6,737 nucleotides of DNA from JBFXAF01 sp050178915. Its GTDB lineage: Bacteria; Pseudomonadota; Alphaproteobacteria; Rhizobiales; Rhizobiaceae. The notes under the pieces were generated by a model. The model saw only the letters and a list, made by a program, of their open reading frames with translations. It was not told the DNA's origin and made no database searches. Both the position numbers and the translations under genes were made by a program. The stretch is from positions 1 through 6,737 of the forward strand of contig JBFXFO010000187.1 in assembly GCA_050178915.1 (NCBI GenBank), written 5' to 3'. This document shows, one piece after another, positions 1 through 6,081 of the stretch (positions are counted from its first letter, which is position 1; each line of letters starts with the position of its first letter).

Positions 1-4
1 GTCG

Positions 5-22
5 CGGGCGGCAGGCCGCCCG
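5..22 (-). other. GC-rich hairpin just after the serC stop codon
   Basis: A perfect 7 bp inverted repeat, CGGGCGG and CCGCCCG around a 4-base loop, begins seven bases after the serC TGA. It could form in the 3' end of the serC transcript. On the minus strand it is followed by CGAC with no U-tract in view, so it does not meet the usual definition of an intrinsic terminator. It could equally lie between serC and a downstream cotranscribed gene. Confidence 0.35.
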
Positions 23-29
23 GAAAGGT

Positions 30-1205
30 TCAGGCAGCAGCCTTCAGCGTGGCCTTCTGTGCGGCAAACGCCCAGTCGAGCCACGGCATCAGCGCTTCAA
101 GATCGGAGCGTTCGACCGTCGCGCCGGCCCAGATGCGCAGGCCCGGAGGCGCGTCGCGGTAGTGGCCGATGTCGAAGGCGACGCCTTCCCTTTCCAGTGC
201 CGAGACCATGCCCTTGGCGAAGGCGGCCTGCGCGTCGGCGTCAAGGGCCGCCACCTCCGCATCGACGATGGACAGGCAGACGGAGGTATTGGAGCGCGTC
301 GCCGGCACGTCGGCCAGATGGCCGAGCCAGGACGAGGCTTTCACGAACCCGTCGATGACGGCAAAATTGCCGTCGGCGCGCTGCAGCAGCGCATCGAGCC
401 CGCCGATCCCCTTCGCCCAGTTCAGTGCATCAAGATAGTCCTCGACGCAGAGCATGGACGGCGTGTTGATCGTCTCGCCCTTGAAGATGCCCTCGATCAG
501 CTTGCCGCCCGACGTGAGGCGGAAAATCTTCGGCAGCGGCCAGGCCGGCTTGTAGCTTTCGAGCCGCGCAACGGCGCGCGGGCTGAGGATGAGCATGCCA
601 TGCGCGCCCTCGCCGCCGAGCACCTTCTGCCAGGAGAAGGTCACGACATCGAGCTTGGCGAAGTCGAGCCGCTGCGCGAACGCCGCACTGGTCGCGTCGC
701 AGATGGTCAGGCCCTTGCGGTCGGCCGGAATGAAATCGCCATTGGCGACACGCACGCCCGAAGTCGTGCCGTTCCAGGTGAAAACCACGTCGCGGTCGAA
801 ATCGATCTGCGTCAGATCAGGCAGCTTGCCGTAGCCGGCCTCGATCGAGCGCACATCCTTGAGCTTCAGCTGCTTGACCGCGTCGGTGACCCAGCCGGAT
901 CCGAACGATTCCCAGGCGACCATGTCGACGCCGCGCTCGCCGAGCAGCGACCACATCGCCATCTCGACCGCGCCCGTATCGGAGGCCGGAACGATGCCGA
1001 TGCCATAATCGGCAGGAACCTGCAGGATTTCGCGCGTCAGCTCGATCGCCTGTTCAAGCTTGCTCTTGCCGATCTTGGCGCGATGCGACCGGCCGAGTGC
1101 AGCCTTGGCGAGCGCCTCCAGCGACCAGCCGGGACGTTTTGCACACGGACCTGAAGAAAAATTGGGGTTTGCCGGGCGCAGTGCCGGCTTCGGGAGAGTC
1201 GTCAT
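30..1205 (-). CDS. serC: Phosphoserine aminotransferase (alphaproteobacterial/Methanosarcina subtype)
   Basis: Predicted cytosolic PLP enzyme of 391 residues. It converts 3-phosphohydroxypyruvate and glutamate to O-phosphoserine and 2-oxoglutarate, the second step of serine synthesis, and SerC enzymes often also serve pyridoxal phosphate synthesis. The N-terminal motif NFSSGPCAKRPGW (residues 15-27) marks the subtype typical of alphaproteobacteria and Methanosarcina. TWNGTTSGVR (143-152) and CDATSAAF (169-176, with Asp170 placed to contact the PLP ring nitrogen) precede SWQKVLGGEGAHG (191-203), where Lys194 is the expected Schiff-base lysine. The C-terminal small domain ends in GLRIWAGATVERSDLEAL, normal for the family, and the length is full. 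The ATG at 1205 is supported by a GGAAGGA Shine-Dalgarno sequence nine bases upstream. The gene stands 138 bases from its upstream neighbour and probably has its own transcription start. In alphaproteobacteria serA often follows serC; any such gene would lie outside the window. I see no damage. Confidence 0.95.
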   Translation of the reverse strand: MTTLPKPALRPANPNFSSGPCAKRPGWSLEALAKAALGRSHRAKIGKSKLEQAIELTREILQVPADYGIGIVPASDTGAVEMAMWSLLGERGVDMVAWESFGSGWVTDAVKQLKLKDVRSIEAGYGKLPDLTQIDFDRDVVFTWNGTTSGVRVANGDFIPADRKGLTICDATSAAFAQRLDFAKLDVVTFSWQKVLGGEGAHGMLILSPRAVARLESYKPAWPLPKIFRLTSGGKLIEGIFKGETINTPSMLCVEDYLDALNWAKGIGGLDALLQRADGNFAVIDGFVKASSWLGHLADVPATRSNTSVCLSIVDAEVAALDADAQAAFAKGMVSALEREGVAFDIGHYRDAPPGLRIWAGATVERSDLEALMPWLDWAFAAQKATLKAAA

Positions 1206-1249
1206 CGTGGTCTATCCTTCCAGATAGCAAGCCCCTCGTTGGGGAGGGG
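1206..1249 (-). promoter_or_regulatory. Structured serC leader: two tandem hairpins, the second carrying the ribosome binding site
   Basis: Read on the minus strand, the last 44 bases before the serC ATG hold two perfect inverted repeats. The first is CCCCTC-CCCAAC-GAGGGG (1249-1232, 6 bp stem, 6-base loop). After a 4-base linker CTTG comes CTATC-TGGAAG-GATAG (1227-1212, 5 bp stem, 6-base loop). The serC Shine-Dalgarno sequence GGAAGGA (1221-1215) occupies the second loop and runs into its stem, and the ATG follows nine bases later. A conserved leader RNA called the serC motif has been described upstream of serC-serA in alphaproteobacteria. The position here fits it, but I matched location and general architecture only, not its consensus. 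No U-tract follows the first hairpin, so translational control is more plausible than attenuation. Confidence 0.45.
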
Positions 1250-1262
1250 TGGCCCACTCCGG

Positions 1263-1291
1263 CGAATACTCCTGCGAAACGGATTGCGCAA
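1263..1291 (-). promoter_or_regulatory. Weak candidate sigma-70-type promoter for serC
   Basis: On the minus strand TTGCGC (1291-1286) and TATTCG (1268-1263) are separated by exactly 17 bases, the right spacing for a housekeeping promoter. Each box matches the E. coli consensus at only three of six positions, though in both the first three bases are the matching ones. Transcription from here would include both downstream leader hairpins. The -35 half lies inside an imperfect hairpin (1304-1284). In a GC-rich genome such matches occur by chance, so this is only a candidate. Confidence 0.2.
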
Positions 1292-1343
1292 GCCCGCGAT
1301 GCAACACCGCCAACCTTTGTCCTGACCGCGAGTAGGGAGTGCC

Positions 1344-1952
1344 CTAGAACGTGGCGGAATCGTCCGGCCAGAACAGCATCGGCGCGCGTGGCGCATCGAC
1401 CAGCGGGCGCAGCCCGTGCCAGGCGCGGTCGGCATAGGCGAGCGTCTCGTCCAGCGACGCCGCGTGCGGGCCGGGCGACACGGACAGCAGCTCCGCGGTG
1501 ACGACGCTGGCGCCCGGTGCCGGCAGTCGGCCGCGAATGACGGCGCGGAAACGCAGTTCCACGTCCGGGTAGAAAGGCTCCCCGCTCGCCAGCCGCTCCC
1601 AGCGCACACTGTCACCGAAGCGGTCTGAGCCGCTGGTCGCGCAGAGCCGCGCCAGTTCCATGTCCCGCCGCCGCGCAAAATGCACGACGATCGTTTCCGC
1701 CCGCGCCAGCGCGCGCGCGCTGGACGACTGTTCGGAGAGCGAGAAGGCAATCGTCGGCGGCGCGACGCCGACGGAGATCAGCGAGCTCACCGTCAGCGCC
1801 ACCGGCCCGTCGCCCGGGTCGGCGGTGATGATGGCGACGCCGGCGGGATGACGACGGAAGGCCGCGATGAAGCCTTCCGTCACCTCTGCCAGTTGTTCGC
1901 CTTCCGGAGCCCGCAAGGCACCCGTGCTCTGCCGCTCAGGCTGTGCGCTCAT
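1344..1952 (-). CDS. Flavin reductase component of a two-component flavin monooxygenase
   Basis: Predicted 202-residue cytosolic NAD(P)H:flavin oxidoreductase of the flavin reductase-like (HpaC/HsaB type) family. It would supply reduced FMN or FAD to the oxygenase encoded just upstream. The family pattern runs in order: FRRHPAGVAIITA (32-44), ALTVSSLISVGVAPPTIAF (52-70, the flavin phosphate-binding region), a conserved Ser-Ser segment (77-78), then DRFGDSVRW (110-118) and near the end AYADRAWHGL (172-181). Length is normal. The chosen ATG at 1952 overlaps the oxygenase TGA as ATGA. An in-frame ATG at 1997 would give 15 more residues but overlap the oxygenase by 49 bases, and the added sequence is not family-like. 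The nearest purine tract (GAGAAG, 1960-1955) is only two bases from the ATG, too close to be a good ribosome binding site, so expression probably depends on translational coupling. Substrate and cofactor preference cannot be read from sequence. Confidence 0.88.
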   Translation of the reverse strand: MSAQPERQSTGALRAPEGEQLAEVTEGFIAAFRRHPAGVAIITADPGDGPVALTVSSLISVGVAPPTIAFSLSEQSSSARALARAETIVVHFARRRDMELARLCATSGSDRFGDSVRWERLASGEPFYPDVELRFRAVIRGRLPAPGASVVTAELLSVSPGPHAASLDETLAYADRAWHGLRPLVDAPRAPMLFWPDDSATF

Positions 1953-3175
1953 TTCTTCTCGATCAGATCGTAGAACTGCCAGGTGCGGTTGCTCCACAGC
2001 CCGGCGATTTCGCGGCCCGCCGCTCCGACGATGTTCGGATTGATCGTGAAGTGGTTCGCCGCGGTCAGCATCTCGCGATAGATGCGCTGCATCACGCCGC
2101 GACGCAAGGAGGCGCCGCCCGCCGCGCGGTAGACGAACTGGCAGGCATCGACGCCGGCCTCATGCACTTCCGACTTGGCGAGGTGCACGAGCGTGATCTG
2201 CCGGGTGGAGACACGCTGGCCCGCCTCGATCGACTTCTCGACGTCGCGCCACACCTCGAACAGCAGCGCGCGGCCGGCGCGCACGCGCGCCTCGGCGCGG
2301 CCGAAGTCGAACCAGAACTTGTCGCTTTCGCCGAGCAGGCCGGCGCGACCGGTCTTGGTCACGGCGAACTTGGCGACCTCGTCGAGCATGCGGCGCGCCG
2401 CGCCGATCGCCCAGCCGGAGTGGCCGATCGCGGCGAGGCCGACGACGCCGAGGCTGAAGAACTCCTTCAGGCGCTGTGGTTCGGCCGTGAGGATCGGGAA
2501 CACCATGTCGTCGGGGATGAACACGTCCTTCGCGCCATAGTCGATGCTGCCCGTGGCGGAGAGGCCGAGCGTGTCCCAGTTGCCGAGCAGGTCGTGTTTC
2601 TCGACCGGCGCGTGCGCGCACAGCACGATCACATCGCCATTGGCGTCCTTGGCCGGGGCGCCATTGCCGTCATCCAGCAGCGCCGCCGTGTGCGTGTGCG
2701 TGGCGTGATAGATGCCGCTGGCATACGACCACTTGCCGTTGAGCAGATAGCCGCCATCGACCTTCTTCAGCATGCCGGTCGGCGTGCCCTGGCCGGAGAA
2801 CCGGCTCTCGGTCCCCGGCGCGTACAGCCGCTCGATCGCGGTGTCCGGCAGGAACGCCGCCGACATAGCGCCGATGCAGGCATGCACCATCGACACCCAG
2901 CCGGCGCCGCCGCTGTGATAGGTGATCGCCTCGAGCAGTTCGAGGCCCTGCGTCGGCGACAGCTGCGCGCCGCCAATGTCCTCGCCGGCGAAGATGTGCG
3001 ACATGCGCAGCGTCTTCAGCGCCTCGAACGTCGCCTCGTTCAGCTTGCCGAGACGGTCGTTCTCGTCGGCATTGGCTTCGAGCGTCGGACCGATCTTCTT
3101 CACCTGCTCCATCAGCGAGGCGAAGTCGGTCTTCGTACCCCAGTACTCTCCGCTGGGCTTCAGGGGGGCATTCAT
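1949..3175 (-). CDS. Oxygenase component of a two-component reduced-flavin monooxygenase (acyl-CoA dehydrogenase fold, group D)
   Basis: Protein of 408 residues with the acyl-CoA dehydrogenase fold: a helical N-terminal domain (about 15-115), a central beta domain (about 120-225) and a C-terminal helical bundle (about 235-400). Three features suggest a hydroxylase like HsaA, HpaH-C2 or DszC and not a true dehydrogenase: GYLLNGKWSYASG (142-154, compare GxWxxxSG in HsaA), NWDTLGLSATGS (199-210), and GVMQRIYREMLTAANH (360-375, compare PLQRxxRDxxxxxxH). His375 is at the position where family members carry an active-site histidine; that assignment is by pattern, not alignment. A flavin reductase gene overlaps its stop by four bases, which strongly supports the two-component reading. 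Such enzymes use reduced flavin and oxygen to hydroxylate aromatic or other substrates. Substrate unknown. The ATG at 3175 has AGGAG six bases upstream. A plain acyl-CoA dehydrogenase is the less likely alternative. Confidence 0.82.
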   Translation of the reverse strand: MNAPLKPSGEYWGTKTDFASLMEQVKKIGPTLEANADENDRLGKLNEATFEALKTLRMSHIFAGEDIGGAQLSPTQGLELLEAITYHSGGAGWVSMVHACIGAMSAAFLPDTAIERLYAPGTESRFSGQGTPTGMLKKVDGGYLLNGKWSYASGIYHATHTHTAALLDDGNGAPAKDANGDVIVLCAHAPVEKHDLLGNWDTLGLSATGSIDYGAKDVFIPDDMVFPILTAEPQRLKEFFSLGVVGLAAIGHSGWAIGAARRMLDEVAKFAVTKTGRAGLLGESDKFWFDFGRAEARVRAGRALLFEVWRDVEKSIEAGQRVSTRQITLVHLAKSEVHEAGVDACQFVYRAAGGASLRRGVMQRIYREMLTAANHFTINPNIVGAAGREIAGLWSNRTWQFYDLIEKK

Positions 3176-3190
3176 TGGCTTCTCCTCTTT
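3176..3190 (-). promoter_or_regulatory. Ribosome binding site of the oxygenase gene
   Basis: On the minus strand the sequence AAAGAGGAGAAGCCA leads directly into the ATG at 3175. The AGGAG core (3186-3182) is six bases from the start codon. This fixes the start and excludes a competing upstream ATG at 3221, which is out of frame with the oxygenase. Confidence 0.75.
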
Positions 3191-3238
3191 CCTGTTTCTG
3201 TTGGCGTCTGGCGACGCTCATGCCTGATTGGATGCTGG

Positions 3239-4018
3239 TCAGCCGGCGAGGAAATCGCCGATCGCCGTCACCGTCCTGGGATCTTCCTGCATGGCGAAAT
3301 GGCCGACACCGGGGATGATCTTCAGCGTGGCGTTGGGAATCCGGTCGACCCAGAGCTGCGCCTGCGATGCCGGCAGCATGCGGTCCTTGTCACCCCAGAT
3401 CACCAGCGTCTGGTTGGGGATGCGCGACAGCCAGCGGGCGAGGTTGGGATGCCCCATGCCATGCACGCCGAGGATGCGCCCGAGCGCCTCGCCCTCCTTG
3501 CCGCGGGCTGCGACGAACTCCTCCACCGGCGGCGCATTCTTGCCGCCAGGAAAGTAGCTGGCCGCGACCCCGACGTCGTGCGACAGGTAGCCGGGCAGGT
3601 CCTGCGGCGCGATGGCGCCGAGATCGGCGCCGGGATGGTCGGGATGGTTGAGCCCGGCCGGGGCATTCAGCACCAGCCTGCCGAAGCGCTCGCCGGCCAC
3701 TGCCGCCATTTCCGCAGCCATCCAGCCGCCCATCGAGTGGCCGACCAGATGCGGGTGATCGAGCTTGAGCTCGGTCAGCAGGCGGAGGTTGTGCACGATC
3801 ATGTCCTGCATGCCGGTCAGGTGGGGGGCATGATCGCTTTCGCCGAAGCCGGGGTGGAACGGCAGATAGACGCGGAAGCGGTCGGCGAGGCCGCGCGCCC
3901 AGTCGTAGCCTTCGAGCGTCGCGGCACCATGCAGGGCCAGCACTGCCGGACCCTTGCCGATCGCTTTGACGACGATCGGAGTGCCGTCCACTTTCAGCCT
4001 GATCGTCTCGAAATCCAT
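3239..4018 (-). CDS. Alpha/beta-hydrolase fold hydrolase
   Basis: Predicted soluble hydrolase of 259 residues, full length for the family and without a signal peptide. The triad is complete: nucleophile Ser95 in the elbow GHSMGG (93-98), acid Asp212 in WGDKDRMLP (208-216; Asp210 is the less usual alternative), and His240 in GVGHFAMQEDP (237-247). The oxyanion-hole segment LALHGAA (27-33) and FHPGFGESD (54-62) are also typical. The lid region (about 125-195) is rich in Gly, Pro and His and gives no substrate hint. Relatives include meta-cleavage-product hydrolases, esterases, lactonases and haloperoxidase-like enzymes. No ring-cleavage dioxygenase is in the window, so ester or lactone hydrolysis is as plausible as C-C bond hydrolysis. 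The gene begins 21 bases after the dehydrogenase stop behind a very strong Shine-Dalgarno sequence and is followed, 63 bases on, by the oxygenase, consistent with one operon. Confidence 0.88.
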   Translation of the reverse strand: MDFETIRLKVDGTPIVVKAIGKGPAVLALHGAATLEGYDWARGLADRFRVYLPFHPGFGESDHAPHLTGMQDMIVHNLRLLTELKLDHPHLVGHSMGGWMAAEMAAVAGERFGRLVLNAPAGLNHPDHPGADLGAIAPQDLPGYLSHDVGVAASYFPGGKNAPPVEEFVAARGKEGEALGRILGVHGMGHPNLARWLSRIPNQTLVIWGDKDRMLPASQAQLWVDRIPNATLKIIPGVGHFAMQEDPRTVTAIGDFLAG

Positions 4019-4034
4019 GCCTTGTCCTCCTCCT
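4019..4034 (-). promoter_or_regulatory. Strong ribosome binding site of the hydrolase gene
   Basis: On the minus strand AGGAGGAGGA (4034-4025) lies six bases before the ATG at 4018. It is the longest Shine-Dalgarno match in the window and fixes the hydrolase start. It sits in the 21-base gap after the dehydrogenase stop codon. Confidence 0.8.
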
Positions 4035-4039
4035 GTGGC

Positions 4040-5053
4040 TCAGGCCGCTTCGCCGGTGATGAGCACCTTGCACTGGGTGGTGCGCCTGCGCAGCGCCTCG
4101 AACGTGTCCGGCACCCTGCCGAAGCCGATGCGGTCGGTGATCAGCGCCTGCGGCCGGAAACGGCCGGGGCCGAGCGCGCCGAGGGCCGTCTCGAACTCGG
4201 CCATGTTGAAGAAGGCGGCGAAGATCACCTGCACTTCCTTCGACAACGCCGCGAACGGATCCCACTGGTCGCCGCCGACGCACAGGCCGACGCCGACGAC
4301 CGTGCCGTGCACCTTGACCAGGCTGCACGAAAAATCGATGAGCCCGCGCTTGCCGACGCATTCGTAGACGATGTCCGGCAGCCCGCCGATGCGTTGCTTC
4401 AGCTCGTCTGCCAGAGCCGGTCCGGAGATGGCGAAGCCGGTGGCGCCGAGCGCAGCGGCCCGCTCCTCCTGATGCCGGTTGATGTCGGCGACGATGACAT
4501 CCTTCGCGCCTATGCGGCGCGCCCAGAAGGCGACCACCAGCCCGATCGGCCCGGCCCCGAGGATGACCACGCGGTCGCCCGGCTTCAGGCCCGAGCGCAT
4601 CACCACGTGCAGGCCGACGGCCAGCGGCTCGGCCAGCGCACCCTCGGCGGTCGGCAGGTCCGGCGGCAGCAGGCGGCACTGCCGCGCCGCGACCGTCGTG
4701 TATTCGGCATAGCCACCGCCGATCAGCCGCATCTCGGCGCACCAGGCCGGCTCGCCCTTCAAACAGCTCGCACAATGGCCACAGCCGCGCATCGGCGCCA
4801 CCGCCACGCGATCGCCCGCCCTGAACTCGGTCACGGCGCTGCCGCAACGCACCACCTCGCCGGCGAATTCGTGCCCCAGCACCATGCCGGGATTGATCCC
4901 GAAGGTGACCGGGTCCTCGGTCATGTGCAGGTCGGAGCCGCAGATGCCGCAGGCCGCCAGCTGCAGCAGCACCTCGTCGGCCGCCGGCTCCGGCGTACCC
5001 ATGTCGCCCAGTTCCAGTGGCTGCCCCACGGCGCGGAAGAACACCGCTTTCAT
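4040..5053 (-). CDS. Zinc-dependent medium-chain alcohol/polyol dehydrogenase
   Basis: Cytosolic 337-residue NAD(P)-dependent dehydrogenase of the medium-chain (MDR) family, closest in motif style to the threonine/sorbitol dehydrogenase branch. The GroES-like domain carries the catalytic zinc site Cys35 (AACGICGSDLH, 33-43), His61-Glu62 (GHEFAGEV) and Glu142 (AEPLAVG). It also has the full structural zinc set Cys91, Cys94, Cys97 and Cys105. The Rossmann domain has LGAGPIGL (165-172) and VIVADIN (186-192), where Asp190 at the end of the second strand suggests NAD+ over NADP+. Nothing essential is missing. The reading frame stays open far upstream, but the family start MKAVFF falls at the ATG at 5053. 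That ATG overlaps the livM stop as ATGA and has GGAG eight bases upstream. The enzyme probably oxidises an alcohol in the pathway or reduces a ketone or aldehyde; the substrate is unknown. Confidence 0.9.
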   Translation of the reverse strand: MKAVFFRAVGQPLELGDMGTPEPAADEVLLQLAACGICGSDLHMTEDPVTFGINPGMVLGHEFAGEVVRCGSAVTEFRAGDRVAVAPMRGCGHCASCLKGEPAWCAEMRLIGGGYAEYTTVAARQCRLLPPDLPTAEGALAEPLAVGLHVVMRSGLKPGDRVVILGAGPIGLVVAFWARRIGAKDVIVADINRHQEERAAALGATGFAISGPALADELKQRIGGLPDIVYECVGKRGLIDFSCSLVKVHGTVVGVGLCVGGDQWDPFAALSKEVQVIFAAFFNMAEFETALGALGPGRFRPQALITDRIGFGRVPDTFEALRRRTTQCKVLITGEAA

Positions 5054-6081
5054 GACCGGGTCTCCAGCAGTTTTCGTCGCGTCGGGAACCAAGGCGCATC
5101 CACCACGCGGCAGATCAGCCCCCATATGCCGCCGCGCGCGAACAGCGCCATGAACAGTGTCAACAGGCCGAGCACCACCAGATAGGTCGCGCCATACTCG
5201 CCGAACCAGCGGTCGGCGAAGAAGTAGATCAGCGCCCCGATGAGCACGCCCTCGAGCGAGCCCAGCCCGCCGACCATGACGATGAAGATCGCGATGTTCG
5301 CCCAGTTGGGGTCGAAGGCGGAGGGCGGGTTGATGCGCAGCTGCGCCATGAAATAGACCGAACCGGCAAGGCCGGTGCCCACCGCCGCGGCGATCCAGAT
5401 CAGGAAGCGCACCCGTCCGACGTTCACGCCCTGGCTCGCCGCCGCGATCGGATTGTCGCGGATGGCGATGAGCGCCAGCCCGTAGCGCGAACGCAGCAGC
5501 CAGTAGCTGCCGCCGATGGTGACCAGCAGCATCAGCGCGGTGAGCAGCGAGATGCCGACCGCGCGCTCGTCGGCGGAATAGTTCTGCATGACACGCAGGC
5601 TCATGCCGTTGCCGGCGCCGATGTATGTGAACACCGACGCACCGAGCCGCAGCGCCTCGGCGATGACCCAGCTGCCGATGGCGAAATAAGGTCCGTCCAA
5701 CCGGCGCAGCAGGGCGAAGGTCGGAACTGCGAGGATGGCCGGCGCGATCAGCGACAGCAGCACCGCGATGAACGGGTTGATGCCCCAGAGCTGTGCGGTG
5801 ACGAACATACCGTAGGCGGCCACGCCGACGAAGGCCTGCTGCCCCACCGACACGAGGCCGGCATAACCTGCAAGCAGGTTCCACATCTGCGCCACCGCGA
5901 TGTAGCAGGCCAGTTCCACCACGTCGCGTATCTGGCCCTGCGTCGCCCACAGCGACATCGTCGCGACAGCGACGATCACGCCGATGCCAAGCACCATGGC
6001 GATGCTGCCGGACACGGTCTGCCGCTGCACCCGCACCGCCGGCGGCGCCGCCGCCGTGGAGAGTGTCTGCACCTCGCTCAT
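5050..6081 (-). CDS. livM: Branched-chain amino acid-type ABC transporter permease (LivM family)
   Basis: Integral inner-membrane protein of 343 residues, one half of the translocation channel of a hydrophobic amino acid uptake (HAAT) importer. A polar, Ala/Pro-rich N-terminus of about 25 residues is followed by roughly eight or nine hydrophobic segments (near 27-47, 55-75, 82-98, 102-124, 132-150, 174-196, 224-246, 260-288, 297-318). LivM hallmarks are GYAGLVSVGQQAFVG (72-86), the cytoplasmic ATPase-docking loop RSRYGLALIAIRDNPIAA (197-214), and GGLGSLEGVLIGA (271-283). The start overlaps the LivH stop as ATGA, with GGGAG eight bases upstream, and its own stop overlaps the dehydrogenase start. 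Family members carry branched-chain amino acids, but many relatives next to catabolic genes import aromatic acids, amides or urea. The coupling to degradative genes suggests such a substrate here. The symbol denotes family, not proven substrate. Confidence 0.92.
   Translation of the reverse strand: MSEVQTLSTAAAPPAVRVQRQTVSGSIAMVLGIGVIVAVATMSLWATQGQIRDVVELACYIAVAQMWNLLAGYAGLVSVGQQAFVGVAAYGMFVTAQLWGINPFIAVLLSLIAPAILAVPTFALLRRLDGPYFAIGSWVIAEALRLGASVFTYIGAGNGMSLRVMQNYSADERAVGISLLTALMLLVTIGGSYWLLRSRYGLALIAIRDNPIAAASQGVNVGRVRFLIWIAAAVGTGLAGSVYFMAQLRINPPSAFDPNWANIAIFIVMVGGLGSLEGVLIGALIYFFADRWFGEYGATYLVVLGLLTLFMALFARGGIWGLICRVVDAPWFPTRRKLLETRS

Noticed and set aside
162..1154. A 330-codon open frame on the plus strand opposite serC.
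   Set aside because: It is the phase-locked antisense shadow of serC, with the same Arg/Asp/His-rich composition as other shadows and no recognisable domain.
1953..1997. Longer reductase start giving 15 extra residues.
   Set aside because: It would overlap the oxygenase by 49 bases and adds no family-like sequence. The ATGA overlap at 1949-1952 is the more usual arrangement in this operon.
3204..3217. Small inverted repeat GCGTC-TGGC-GACGC in the 63-base hydrolase/oxygenase gap.
   Set aside because: A 5 bp stem with no U-tract is expected often by chance at this GC content. It may be a minor intercistronic hairpin but I cannot support a function.
3390..5099. A 569-codon minus-strand frame spanning the hydrolase and dehydrogenase.
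   Set aside because: It overlaps two well-supported genes in another frame, and its translation is Arg/Gly/Ala-rich low complexity with no family resemblance. It is a GC-driven out-of-frame shadow.
1943..5185. A 1080-codon open frame on the plus strand, antisense to the oxygenase, hydrolase and dehydrogenase.
   Set aside because: Its codons are the exact reverse complements of the sense codons of these three genes, which all share one phase (starts at 3175, 4018 and 5053). It can only be stopped by sense TTA, CTA or TCA, which are rare in GC-rich genes, and sense TGA stops read as Ser. It opens just inside the reductase and closes just inside livM, where the phase changes. The translation shows no known domain and is rich in Arg, His, Gln and Ala.
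5054..5950. Upstream extension of the dehydrogenase frame that would make a 636-residue protein.
   Set aside because: The extension is out of frame with the well-supported LivM gene and has shadow composition. The MDR family start is at 5053 with a ribosome binding site.
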